DNA of 39,036 nucleotides from Guillardia theta CCMP2712 (Eukaryota > Cryptophyceae > Pyrenomonadales > Geminigeraceae): NCBI RefSeq assembly GCF_000315625.1, contig NW_005434620.1, positions 272,747 to 311,782 of the forward strand. Reading direction: 5' to 3'. Made by a program: the position numbers and the translations under genes. How positions within the stretch are numbered: position 1 is the stretch's first letter; every line of letters starts with the position of its first letter. Shown here in pieces: positions 21,668 to 37,760 of this stretch. The notes beneath the pieces were generated by a model. That model was not told where the DNA came from, did no database searches, and was given only the letters and a program-made list of their open reading frames with translations.

Positions 21668-22768
21668 TCATTTCTGACTGTCTAGCGCCATCTGCGAGTC
21701 CTCGTCTGAGCTCGACAGCCCGTTCCTCATGTAGTCCGAGATGGCGCTCGGGCTCATCTGCTGGATCCAGTCCGGGCTCCCTGACGACGAAGACCCTGTC
21801 GAGCCCTTCGCCCCTGCATGGCCGGGCTTGCGGTGAGAGGGCTTCTGCGAGCCGTCCGATGATGACGCTCCTGCTGGATTGCAGCTCGTGCTGTACTCGT
21901 CCGAGGACGGATCCAGGTCCTGGGCTTGACTGCTCGAGCCGTCCTGGCTGCTCGACTCACCCTGGCTGCTCGACTCACCTGGGCTGCTCGACCCGTCCTG
22001 CCCCGATCTGTCTCCGGATCGCTGCTCCTGACTGCTGCCGTCGTCGCTGCATCCCTCTGTCTCCATGTCCTCCCCAGCCACGGGCGAGGAGTCGTCGGCG
22101 CCCTGCATCTGCTCATGCACCATGCTCTCGTGCTTGGTCGCTGGGGTAGCAGAGGCGGCGTACGCATTGGAGGAGCTATCGAGAGGCATGAAGCCGAGCT
22201 CCTCCTGCTTGATGGCGATCCAGCGGTGAGCCGCGAGGCTTTCAGGGTAGGAAGCAGACGGCAGGTGCGGCATCGCTTGGCCGTTGGCGAAGCTCAAGCC
22301 AGGGCCACTGATACCTTGACAGCCTGCCTGCACGAGAGCTCCTGGATGTGTTTCCTCATCCCTATGCACTCCCAAGAGAGCCATGGCAAACGTCTCGTTA
22401 CTGTACTGCCCGCCATAGCTCTCCCTGTCCCAGCTGCCTCGCTCGACCCTCGAAGGCGGATGACGGTCTTCAGTCTTGTGGTGAAGCAGGACACTCTGGT
22501 AGCATTGCTGGTGGCTCCCACTAGCCTCGGCCGATGTCTCGCTGCCTCGCGCGATGCTGTCCGTGACATGCGACCAGGTCCTCTGATCCCAGATGTCTCG
22601 CACGGTCTTGGCGCTGATGCCGTACTTCCTGGCGACGAAAGAGCTCTCGAGGGACTTTGGGCCGGTGATCTTGGCTCTTTCAGCGAAGATTCGACGGACC
22701 ATATCGGGGGTGAGGGTTTTTCTGCGAGCAGGGGAGGGGTCAAGAGGGAAGGGGGCGTGATCAGTCAT
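21668..22768 (-). CDS. HTH DNA-binding protein, inverted copy 1
   Basis: Intronless frame of 366 residues starting MTDHAPFPLDPSP. A homeodomain-like helix-turn-helix lies at about residues 20-65, with LTPDMVRRIFAERA, then SSFVARKYGIS and AKTVRDIWDQRTW. The KYGIS..TVRDIW..RTW pattern is that of an HTH family I know as common in algae and oomycetes. The C-terminal half is acidic and Ser/Gln-rich (DGSSQEQRSGDRSGQ, GESSSQDGSS), as in activation domains. It is nearly identical at DNA level to the gene at 24090-25229 on the opposite strand, except for codons 22402-22286, where 39 unrelated residues replace 51. Similarity ends close to the start and stop codons. Probably a nuclear transcription regulator; targets unknown. 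Confidence 0.75.
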   Translation of the reverse strand: MTDHAPFPLDPSPARRKTLTPDMVRRIFAERAKITGPKSLESSFVARKYGISAKTVRDIWDQRTWSHVTDSIARGSETSAEASGSHQQCYQSVLLHHKTEDRHPPSRVERGSWDRESYGGQYSNETFAMALLGVHRDEETHPGALVQAGCQGISGPGLSFANGQAMPHLPSASYPESLAAHRWIAIKQEELGFMPLDSSSNAYAASATPATKHESMVHEQMQGADDSSPVAGEDMETEGCSDDGSSQEQRSGDRSGQDGSSSPGESSSQGESSSQDGSSSQAQDLDPSSDEYSTSCNPAGASSSDGSQKPSHRKPGHAGAKGSTGSSSSGSPDWIQQMSPSAISDYMRNGLSSSDEDSQMALDSQK

Positions 22769-24005
22769 GGGTTACGACGAGGATCACAACGAATGATACA
22801 GGTTTTGGGAAATAATAATGTGGCTTTTCTGTACTTGGGGAATTGGCGCCACTTGCAAAGGTAACGTTATAGGTTTTGTTGAGATCTGTGACGATTGTGA
22901 ATGTTATTGAGGCATATGAAGACGATAGTAGCTCTTACCTGTGTAAGATGTAATCTTTTTCCTGTTTTCTTATTTGTTCAACACTAGCATTTGATTGATT
23001 TTTTGGGTTTGATGCGTGAACGCGAAGTGTCAACTCAGTATGTACAAGGTTATTGTCGAAGAATTCTGTTCTTGGCAATGCTATGCATGAATTCGCTGTT
23101 CCTGTATGCGCCCAACTCGCTTCAATGCACCATGCGCGATTACTACGATTTATAAAAAGAAAACTGTGCCCGTCGAAGCGCTGCGAAACTGATGAGCGGG
23201 ATTCTTCGAAAAATCTGTGGTTCAGTTCAAAATATCAAGGGAGAGTTCAAAACAATTTCAGATGATTTGTCTTTCGGGCATAGTTTTAGTATTTTTAGAA
23301 GCAGAATTATTGATAATAATTGTAACTCATTCTTAAAACTAGAAAAGATTAGTTTTAGAAGGGCATAGTTATTTTTATCATCACCCGGGTCCGAGACCCG
23401 GCGTACTCGAACTACCAGTCGGAGCCTCAGTGTACGCCGTAACCCGTACCGTACCGGCCCGGGCCGTCACTGGACTCGGACTGGCTCGGCCGGCCCGGCC
23501 GCGGCTTCAGCCACCCGGCGGAGTCCGGCTGCCGCGGCCGCGGTCGGCCGACCGCCGCTCCTCGGAGGCTCCGGGTCACCGGCAGTGAACCGCTGGGCCC
23601 GGAGCGGCCGCTGAGCCGCGCCACGGGCCCCACCGGGGCCCGGGGTCCGGGGCCTGCGGCTGTCACCCGTCGAAAACAACTTTTTTCATTGGGAATAGTT
23701 ATTGCACACTCTGCTCTCCTTTCCAACACTTCAAAAATAAATAAACTTTCTTGTACTAATAAAGGGTAACAGTTATTGCACTGGTACAGAAGGGGATATT
23801 TTATTTTTCCGATCCGTCTAGTTGAGCAGGGGGAAAAACTCCTACTTATTTCGCCCATGAATGCTCTACAGACAGTAGTACCTGTGCGATGCCGGCAGTT
23901 ACATCCTGAAGAAGCACAGTGAAACCAACTTGTGTGATAGATCGAACACCGTCAAAGATTGAAGCTACACCGTTACCCTGTGAGAAGGCAAGACCTAGCA
24001 AACAA
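22769..24005. other. spacer between inverted HTH genes, AT-rich flanks and GC-rich core
   Basis: Divergent intergenic DNA that should carry both HTH promoters. AT-rich sequence with repeated GGGCATAGTT and TTTTAGAAG words (23277-23380) adjoins a strongly GC-rich block at about 23385-23665, followed again by AT-rich DNA with AGTTATTGCAC repeated at about 23697 and 23772. No gene is seen. Confidence 0.5.
23385..23665. repeat. GC-rich dispersed element
   Basis: Dense CCGGCCCGG, GCGGCCGCGG and GGGGCCCGGGG words inside otherwise AT-rich DNA, with GTACCGTACCG near 23447 as in the block at 21225-21620. The sharp edges suggest an inserted element. Confidence 0.5.
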
Positions 24006-25229
24006 ATGGCTGTCAACAGATCCTTCCGTGATGTCCTTTCATGCGACTCTGAATCAATCTCAAATCTACCTCCCCCCTCTTCACATCCCATGTCTGATCA
24101 CGCCCCCTTCCCTCTTGACCCCTCCCCTGCTCGCAGAAAAACCCTCACCCCCGATATGGTCCGTCGAATCTTCGCTGAAAGAGCCAAGATCACCGGCCCA
24201 AAGTCCCTCGAGAGCTCTTTCGTCGCCAGGAAGTACGGCATCAGCGCCAAGACCGTGCGAGACATCTGGGATCAGAGGACCTGGTCGCATGTCACGGACA
24301 GCATCGCGCGAGGCAGCGAGACATCGGCCGAGGCTAGTGGGAGCCACCAGCAATGCTACCAGAGTGTCCTGCTTCACCACAAGACTGAAGACCGTCATCC
24401 GCCTTCGAGGGTCGAGCGAGGCAGCTGGGACAGGGAGAGCTATGGCGGGCAGTACATGGATGAGATGATCGTGAAAGACCTCAATCGGACGGGGGGTGCT
24501 CCAATGCTCTGCGATGAGCTTCCCTCGAGCTCGGGGGACAGTCTTGAATTTTCGTCCATGGACCCGCAAACATATCAAGAGGCGCAGGCGGGGACCCAGC
24601 AGCCCTCCAACGGCCAAGCAATGCCGCACCTGCCGTCTGCTTCCTATCCTGACAGCCTCGCGGCTCACCGCTGGATCGCCATCAAGCAGGAGGAGCTCGG
24701 CTTCATGCCTCTCGACAGCTCCTCCAATGCGTACGCCGCCTCTGCTACCCCAGCGACCAAGCACGAGAGCATGGTGCATGAGCAGATGCAGGGCGCCGAC
24801 GACTCCTCGCCCGTGGCTGGGGAGGACATGGAGACAGAGGGATGCAGCGACGACGGCAGCAGTCAGGAGCAGCGATCCGGAGACAGATCGGGGCAGGACG
24901 GGTCGAGCAGCGCAGGTGAGTCGAGCAGCCAGGGTGAGTCGAGCAGCCAGGACGGCTCGAGCAGTCAAGCCCAGGACCTGGATCCGTCCTCGGACGAGTA
25001 CAGCACGAGCTGCAATCCAGCAGGAGCGTCATCATCGGACGGCTCGCAGAAGCCCTCTCACCGCAAGCCCGGCCATGCAGGGGCGAAGGGCTCGACAGGG
25101 TCTTCGTCGTCAGGGAGCCCGGACTGGATCCAGCAGATGAGCCCGAGCGCCATCTCGGACTACATGAGGAACGGGCTGTCGAGCTCAGACGAGGACTCGC
25201 AGATGGCGCTAGACAGCAACAAGAAATGA
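24006..25229 (+). CDS. HTH DNA-binding protein, inverted copy 2
   Basis: Frame of 407 residues if started at ATG 24006 (MAVNRSFRDV), or 379 if started at ATG 24090, the position equivalent to copy 1. The domain order is as in copy 1: HTH of the RKYGIS..TVRDIW type, a middle region, and an acidic Ser/Gln-rich tail ending MALDSNKK. The arms 24092-24455 and 24609 to about 25220 are almost identical to copy 1, including silent positions. Codons 24456-24608 (51 residues, beginning MDEMIVKDLNRTGG) have no counterpart there. The upstream 28 residues after 24006 are also absent from copy 1, so the true start is uncertain. Probably a nuclear regulator. Confidence 0.75.
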   Translation: MAVNRSFRDVLSCDSESISNLPPPSSHPMSDHAPFPLDPSPARRKTLTPDMVRRIFAERAKITGPKSLESSFVARKYGISAKTVRDIWDQRTWSHVTDSIARGSETSAEASGSHQQCYQSVLLHHKTEDRHPPSRVERGSWDRESYGGQYMDEMIVKDLNRTGGAPMLCDELPSSSGDSLEFSSMDPQTYQEAQAGTQQPSNGQAMPHLPSASYPDSLAAHRWIAIKQEELGFMPLDSSSNAYAASATPATKHESMVHEQMQGADDSSPVAGEDMETEGCSDDGSSQEQRSGDRSGQDGSSSAGESSSQGESSSQDGSSSQAQDLDPSSDEYSTSCNPAGASSSDGSQKPSHRKPGHAGAKGSTGSSSSGSPDWIQQMSPSAISDYMRNGLSSSDEDSQMALDSNKK

Positions 25230-25449
25230 GCAGAAGCCGTAAAAGTATGCTTTTTCTTTTTTAAAAAAACGATTTTCCTCTTACTGATTTTTAAGTTAAC
25301 TTTGAGTAAAAAAGCAGAAGTCGACCGACAAATAAACGATGGGGAAGGAGGACGGGAAAGTCAGGAAACGTGGGAGGAAATAAGAGGAAGGAGAGTTGGC
25401 ACGCGAAGAGTCACAAGGAAGCGAAGGGGAGGGAGGGAGGGAGGGAGGA

Positions 25450-25501
<52 letters not shown>

Positions 25502-25625
25502 GAAGAGGACAGGAGAGGAGACAGGTAGGAGGTGCAAGGCAGCGGCGAACGGATTGGAGGGATTGAACAAAGGGGGAGACGAAGGAGAAGTGAAACAGAG
25601 GTTCACAGGAAGGATAGAACAACTA
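25230..25625. other. intergenic/5' leader region with repeats
   Basis: Begins with AT-rich sequence containing TTAACTTTGAGTAAAA at 25290-25305, the reverse complement of a word at about 10654, then becomes purine-rich with GGGA and AGGC repeats up to the cryptochrome gene. The frame here is open but encodes only low-complexity Arg/Gly/Gln repeats, so it is more likely 5' untranslated DNA. Confidence 0.5.
25451..25501. repeat. AGGC tetranucleotide microsatellite
   Basis: About 12.5 copies of GGCA/AGGC, preceded by GGGA repeats. A period of four reads as a four-residue AGRQ repeat when translated, which explains the spurious long frame upstream of the cryptochrome start. Confidence 0.9.
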
Positions 25626-28041
25626 ATGGATGCTTGCAGGTTCGCTCTCAGGCGAAGCATTCTCATGCCTGTCAATCAGAGGAGGAAGGGGAGAGTTCAA
25701 GGAGCATGGAGCGCCAACCAAGATGCTCCAAGATCTACGCACGAGCCAGCCCCACATCAGCATCTCACCGTCTCCCATGAAGGTCAGACTGTAGCAGGGG
25801 CGCGGAGACCAGTGCACTTTCAACCAGAAGCTCCCAAGAAGGAGGTGAGATCTGCTGCGCCCAAGCAAGAGCTCCTGTTTCCTACGGTCGAAAGTGACAC
25901 CACGGATGAAGAGGAGGTGAAGTTTGAGCCTCTGGTCCCTCTAGATGCTCATCGCCATGGATACATCACTCCATCACAAGAGCAGATCCAGCTCTCTTGC
26001 GATGCTCAGTTGAACATGCAGCGGTTGCTGGAGCTGTCGAGTAGAGACATTCCGAGCGCGAGGGAAGACAAGAGACCCGTCATCGTGTGGTTTCGACAGG
26101 ATCTCAGGCTTCATGACAACCCAGCGCTTCTCTTTGCTGCTCAGAGCGGCAGGAACGTCATCCCAGTCTTTGTGCACGTAGAACAAGACGACGAGAACTG
26201 GTTGCTCGGGGGAGCAGCCAAGTTTTGGCTCCATCAGTCTCTTACCAAGCTGTCTGAGAGCTTGGAAAGGAAGTACGGCAGCAAGCTCATCATCAGGGCT
26301 GGGAGCGACACGCTGGCTGGTCTGCTAGATGTGATGATGGAGACAGGGGCTTCTACCTTGTGCTTCAACCGAGTGTACGAGCCCTGGAAACTTGCGAGGG
26401 ATGCCAAGATCGTGGAGACGCTGACGATGAATGGGCTCACATGCTCCTCCTACAAGGCGGTGGTCCTCTTCGAGCCGCTCGAGGTCGTTCCTGACAGCAA
26501 GGAAGGGCTCATGTATGGCTTCGGCTCCGTCGGCTTCTTCCTCAATGCCTGCGACGGCAAGGAGATCAGCGATCCCTTGCCTCCTCCCGAGCAACTGAGG
26601 CCCCCCAGAGCCTGGCCGGGCTCCCTGAGCATTGGCGACCTCAGGCTGTACGTGATGCCGTGCAGGAGGAACGGGCAGGTGGTGGACTGGGCGAAGGGGA
26701 TGCGAGAGTTCTGGGAGTTTGGAGAGGAAGGAGCTCTGAAGGCGCTAGAGGAGTTCGTGCGGTTCGGCTGCCATCACTTTGAAGGCAGGCAGCGCTTCCG
26801 GGCGGATCGCAAGTACACAGCCGTCATCTCCCCCTATGTCCGGTTCGGGGAGCTGAGCCCGAGGCGGATTTTCCATGAGATCGTGGTGAGGCATCGGTAC
26901 AAGGCCAAGACCTTCTTGCGGCGACTTGCCTGGAGGGATCTGGCGTACTGGTGCCTGTGGAAGTTCCCGACCATGGCGGACCACCCCCTCCGCCCCCAGT
27001 ATGCCCATCAGACGTGGGACTACGATCAGAAGCAGCTGCGAGCCTGGCAGAGGGGCCGGACCGGCTTCCCGCTGGTAGACGCTGCGATGAGGCAGCTGTG
27101 GGTAACGGGCTGGATGCCCAACTACATGAGGCATGTCGTTGCCGGGTTCCTGATCGAACACATGAACATGCACTGGGTGGACGGGGAGAAGTGGTTTCAT
27201 GACACCCTTGTGGACGCTGACGTGGCGATCAACGCCTACATGTGGCAGAACGGAGGTCACTCGGGCCTTGACCAGTGGAACTTCGTCATGCATCCTGTCT
27301 TTGCTGCCAAGAGCTGCGACCCTGAAGGCGACTATGTGCGCCGTTGGGTTCCCGAGCTCTCCAAACTCCCTCCTGAGTACATTCACTGCCCGTGGGAGGC
27401 GCCTGTTACTCTCCTTGCCTCCTCTGGCGTCGCCCTAGGGCGCAACTACCCGCACAGGATCATTGCGGACCTGGAAGGAGCGAGGACCCGTTCTCTGGCT
27501 GCGGTGAACGCGGTGAGGTGCGGGGTCGGGAAGGCGATGGTCCTCCCCGACGGGCATGAGAGGATGATCCTGCCTGATGGGAGGTGAGAATCTGCTTCCG
27601 GGGCTACTATGCTCGTGATCCTGCTCCTGCTCCTGCTGAGTCCTGTTCCTGCTTCTTCTGCTGGCCCAACCTTATCCTGCTCCTCACAAGCTACTCCTCC
27701 CCTTGCACTTGCCCATGGCCCTGTTTTTGCTTCAGCTGAATCGATCTTTCAGGCATGTTCGCCTGATCACGAGAATTGACTACCGGGAGACAGCAGCTTC
27801 TCCTATCACTCGTCAGACGCCCGACGAGAGCAGAGACCCGAGGAGGAGACCGAAGAAAGATCCCCTGAGGTGAGACGCTCCTTCTCCTCCTCTTTCCCTC
27901 CGCTTCGTTTCCTCCCGATCCTTCAGTCATGACGGTCTACTTGACCTTCTCGACGATCTTCGAACCGTGTCTGCTGCTGACTCGTTCACCCCAGCATCGC
28001 CATGGCAGACACTTTGCAAGCTTACGAGAGGATGTGTGTAA
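25626..28041 (+). CDS. cryptochrome/photolyase-family flavoprotein
   Basis: Exons 25626-27583, 27753-27869 and 27927-28041 have agreeing phases and give 729 residues. The start at ATG 25626 (MDACRFALRR) was chosen because upstream sequence is microsatellite; a start further in cannot be excluded. Residues 1-148 are a low-conservation extension. The photolyase-homology region begins RPVIVWFRQDLRLHDNP, and the FAD-binding part has TGFPLVDAAMRQLWVTGWMP. The electron-transfer tryptophans are present (about W474, W517, W540). The residue facing flavin N5 is Asn536, as in photolyases; plant cryptochromes have Asp. The Trp that stacks on the lesion in photolyases (second W of WQW) is Asn542. RRWVPELSKLP and PWEAP resemble plant-type members. 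A 77-residue tail follows. Probably a blue-light receptor; subclass not resolved. Confidence 0.9.
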
Positions 28042-28201
28042 GATGACAAGCGAATTGTAGTAAACAAACAAACTGAAGGGCAAAAAAGAAGATTAAAAAT
28101 AACAACACAACACAACACAACACAAGCAATCAGCGACAGAGGTCCCACAGAGGTCACTCTCCCATCACAAGAGCTAAACTAGCAGGAATACAAGAAACAT
28201 G

Positions 28202-30478
28202 TCAGGCGTTCGGTTCGGCAGTAAGGTAGAGCATGCGCGGCATGGCCTGTGACAACATGAGCAACGGCTGTAACCTCCCGCCCTCGCCGCACCTGAAGCG
28301 ACAGGATGACAGTGTGACTAACGCGGCAACCGCTACATGCCAAGTCACAAACAGGTGCGTGAGAGACAGTCAAACCTCAAGCACAAGGACGTCAGATCAG
28401 TGAAGATCGTGAGGTGTCGAGCTCCATCACTGCTGAAGTTTGTTCCTGAAGACATCAACATCAGACACGCAAGCTGTTCGTAGGATGCCAGCGTACCAGC
28501 GATGTTAAGAGACGTCAAGAGCGACATTCTTGACATTGGAATGAATGATCCGTTGGAGAGCGACTCGTTCTGACTGACATTCAGATTCCTCATTCTCGTC
28601 AGTCTCTGCAGCAGGACAAAGGTGTCACAATTTCATGAGAGCTGAGCTCCAGTCCAGCTTACCTTCAGCTCTCGCATCGCCTCATCTGTCAAACCCCCAC
28701 CGCAAAGCTGTCGCAGACATCACAACCTTTCGTCGCAAACTCTCATTCGTGTTTGACCTCTAAAGACGTCAGGCTTGTCAAAAGCCCGATGTAAATGGTG
28801 CCATGATGCGTGACTTTAGCTCCGAAGAGATCAAGTTCCTAAGCATGTCGTCAGCATTTGAAGTATGCTTCTCCCGCTGATCACCTGGAGGTTTGTGAGT
28901 CCAGAAATGCAAGCTAGACCGCTGTCGGTGATGAGCCGAGAGTCGAGGTTTAGCCTCACGAGGTTAGTCAACCCCGTCACGTGTATCACTCCTGCATCGC
29001 TGACGCCAGTCGAGAACAAGTTCAAACTCTTGAGAGTCGTCAAGCCTGTCAGCAAGGCGAGTCCGGAAGAAGTCACGACGTTGTCGGACAGGTCGAGGTT
29101 CTCCAGGTTCGTCAGGTTCGCGATCGTCTGGAGGCCCCCGTTGGTCACGTGACAACAGTCGAGGTTCAGAGTCTTAAGATCCCAGAGGGAGCTGAGGTAG
29201 CCCAACCCTATGTCTGTCACTCTCGTATGTGCCAGGAGAAGAATCTTGAGGTCTGACAGGCCCCGCAAGGCCTCCAACGTCTGATCTCCGACGTGCTCGC
29301 ACTGGCTGAGATCAAGCAGCTTCAGCTTCCCCAGGCTCGAGAGCTCCACCAGTGCAGAGGTTGCGCCAACTTTGCAGGAACACATGCGAAGACTCTCGAG
29401 CTGAGTCAAGGAGCAGAGGGCCTGCAGCCCATCCTCCGTGAACGGGCATGCGCACACGTTCAGCCTCTTGAGCCGGGGAAGGCTTCGCAAGCTCTCGAAG
29501 CTGTCGTCGTCGGCGTTCGTCCACCCGAGGTTGAGGATGCGAAGGTTCGTCAGCTTCTCCAAACTCTCGATGCCCTCAGAGTCCAGCCTGGTCAGCCGCT
29601 CGAGGTTCAAGTCCGTCATCCGCACTAGCTGCGAAAGGCAGCTCACACCGGACGAAGCCATCCTGGTGCAAGCAGAAACAGACAAGTGCGAGAGAGACGA
29701 AAGCTCTCCTATCACCTCCAACGTGGCATCTCCTAATCTGAGACAATTCTCCAACTTGATGGACCTCAGCGATTGTAGCGATCTCAACCTTGAGATGCCC
29801 TCGTCGGTGACGTGTATACAATTGCTCATATCCAACCTTGTAAGGGCATGAAAGCTCTGAAACTTCATCGTCAGCAGGCTGAACTTGCTGTTCAAGTCTG
29901 TCTACCTCTCCCAAGACTTCCAGCCAGTCGTCAGCAATTAGCGGATACGCGAACAAGGAAGCGTCGCAGATTCTTGAAAGGAGGGGGAGGTGGGACTACT
30001 TAAGAGTTTAGATCATGTATCTTGTGGAGACTAGAAATGACCTTCTCAAGTCGCCTGCTGTATGCCAGACTGTCGAACAGCGCCTGAACCTTGAGAGAAA
30101 CCATCACAAAATCTTCAACCAAAGTCGATACAAGTCAGCCTGCTACGTACCATCTCATTCGGAATCCCGTCCAATGAGGTGTAACAGTGCATGTTCTCGG
30201 ATATGCTTCTGATACACCATTCTGTTAAACTTGGAGGTCCGCTTGCTGCCCTGATCGTCCTCTGCAACAACCATGTCACACAGAACATCTCTTGACCTCC
30301 TGCTCTCTTGTACCAAGATCCTCGGACGGGAGTAGTGCGAGTTTTCTTCATCTTCACTGTCTGGGTCGGAGACCTGGCCATTGTTCTGGAGGCTCAACAA
30401 GTAAGCAAGGGCAAGCCTGGCATCAAGAGCTCCTACCCCTGTGCCTCGTTTCAAGATGCTGCTGCAGGATGAACCCAT
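28202..30478 (-). CDS. F-box-like/leucine-rich-repeat protein (AMN1/FBXL type)
   Basis: Minus-strand exons: 30478-30314, 30261-30151, 30089-30042, 29972-29906, 29856-28885, 28838-28758, 28707-28663, 28605-28497, 28445-28376, 28332-28293, 28246-28202; about 584 residues. The N-terminus MGSSCSS fits myristoylation plus palmitoylation. An F-box-like motif follows (YTSLDGIPNEM|VQALFDSLAYSRRL), then about 17 Cys-type LRRs (LTRLDMSNCIHVTDEGI, LKTLNLDCCHVTNGGL, LENLDLSDNVVTSSGL). Such proteins usually present substrates to SCF ubiquitin ligases. All junctions fit except 30042 to 29972, where phases differ by one base even though both exons match the family; this may be a sequence error or an unusual splice. 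Convergent with the cryptochrome gene, stops about 160 bp apart. Confidence 0.85.
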
Positions 30479-31109
30479 CTTGTTCAGACTCGCCTATCCT
30501 TTACCGCGCCACCCGGAGCGGATGAAATGGTCGCGCTTCAGCAGGGGATCTGAGCCGGGGGGTAACGAGAAGAAGAGCATGAGAACGAAGATGAGGAGGA
30601 AGATGAGTAGCAGTGGGAGGAGGAGGAAGCAGGCGGTAAGGGAGGGGAGGAGGAGGAGGAGGAGGAGGAGGTCAGGGCAGCCGCCATCGACCGTAGCCGC
30701 ATTGGCTGTTGCAACCCAAGATCCACAAACAAAAAAAAGAAAAAAGAACAAGAAATAGCGAGAGAATCTGTAAAAGGCAGGACCGGCCCGCATGGTGGAA
30801 GATTGGAGGAGCGACGGGGGGCAGGGACGGAGCAACGAGCGGTTGGACGAGGAAGAGAAGTGAGAAGAGGAAGAGAGGTAGAGGTAGATCTTGCACTCAA
30901 GGAGGAGGAGGATCTCTGCGGTCGTTGCATGCAAGTCGGGGGACGGTGGGATAGTTCTTCAATGTCGGTGGGCCTTATCAGAGCATGGGCCGATGTGAAG
31001 TGAAGGGACGCGGCTTGTCATCTGAGTCTGCTGCTTACGACTCCTCCATCGTTCTGGCTGTTGCATGTAAGACAGACAGCGACATTGGTGCATGGGATGA
31101 TGTCAGTGC
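30479..31109. other. divergent intergenic region, purine-rich
   Basis: Shared upstream region of the F-box/LRR gene (left) and the RCC1 gene (right). It has GGA-rich runs on the plus strand (30570-30680) and an A-rich stretch near 30727-30752. Several long frames cross it in both directions, but all are compositional; no exon is supported. Promoters of both genes should lie here. Confidence 0.5.
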
Positions 31110-37737
<6,628 letters not shown>

Positions 37738-37760
37738 GATCTCGCTTCTGCAGCAGGGGG

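Noticed and set aside
21668-25229. Inverted HTH pair as terminal repeats of one DNA transposon
   Set aside because: The arms are complete genes facing outward from a spacer without a transposase, and similarity ends near the start and stop codons rather than at terminal repeats.
25302-25625. N-terminal AGRQ-repeat extension of the cryptochrome
   Set aside because: It is an AGGC microsatellite that happens to be open; the first ATG beyond it starts ordinary sequence. It was treated as leader DNA.
30494-30934. 146-codon hydrophobic minus-strand frame upstream of the F-box gene
   Set aside because: Leu/Ser-rich translation of GGA-type purine repeats; no splice link to the well-supported MGSSCSS start.
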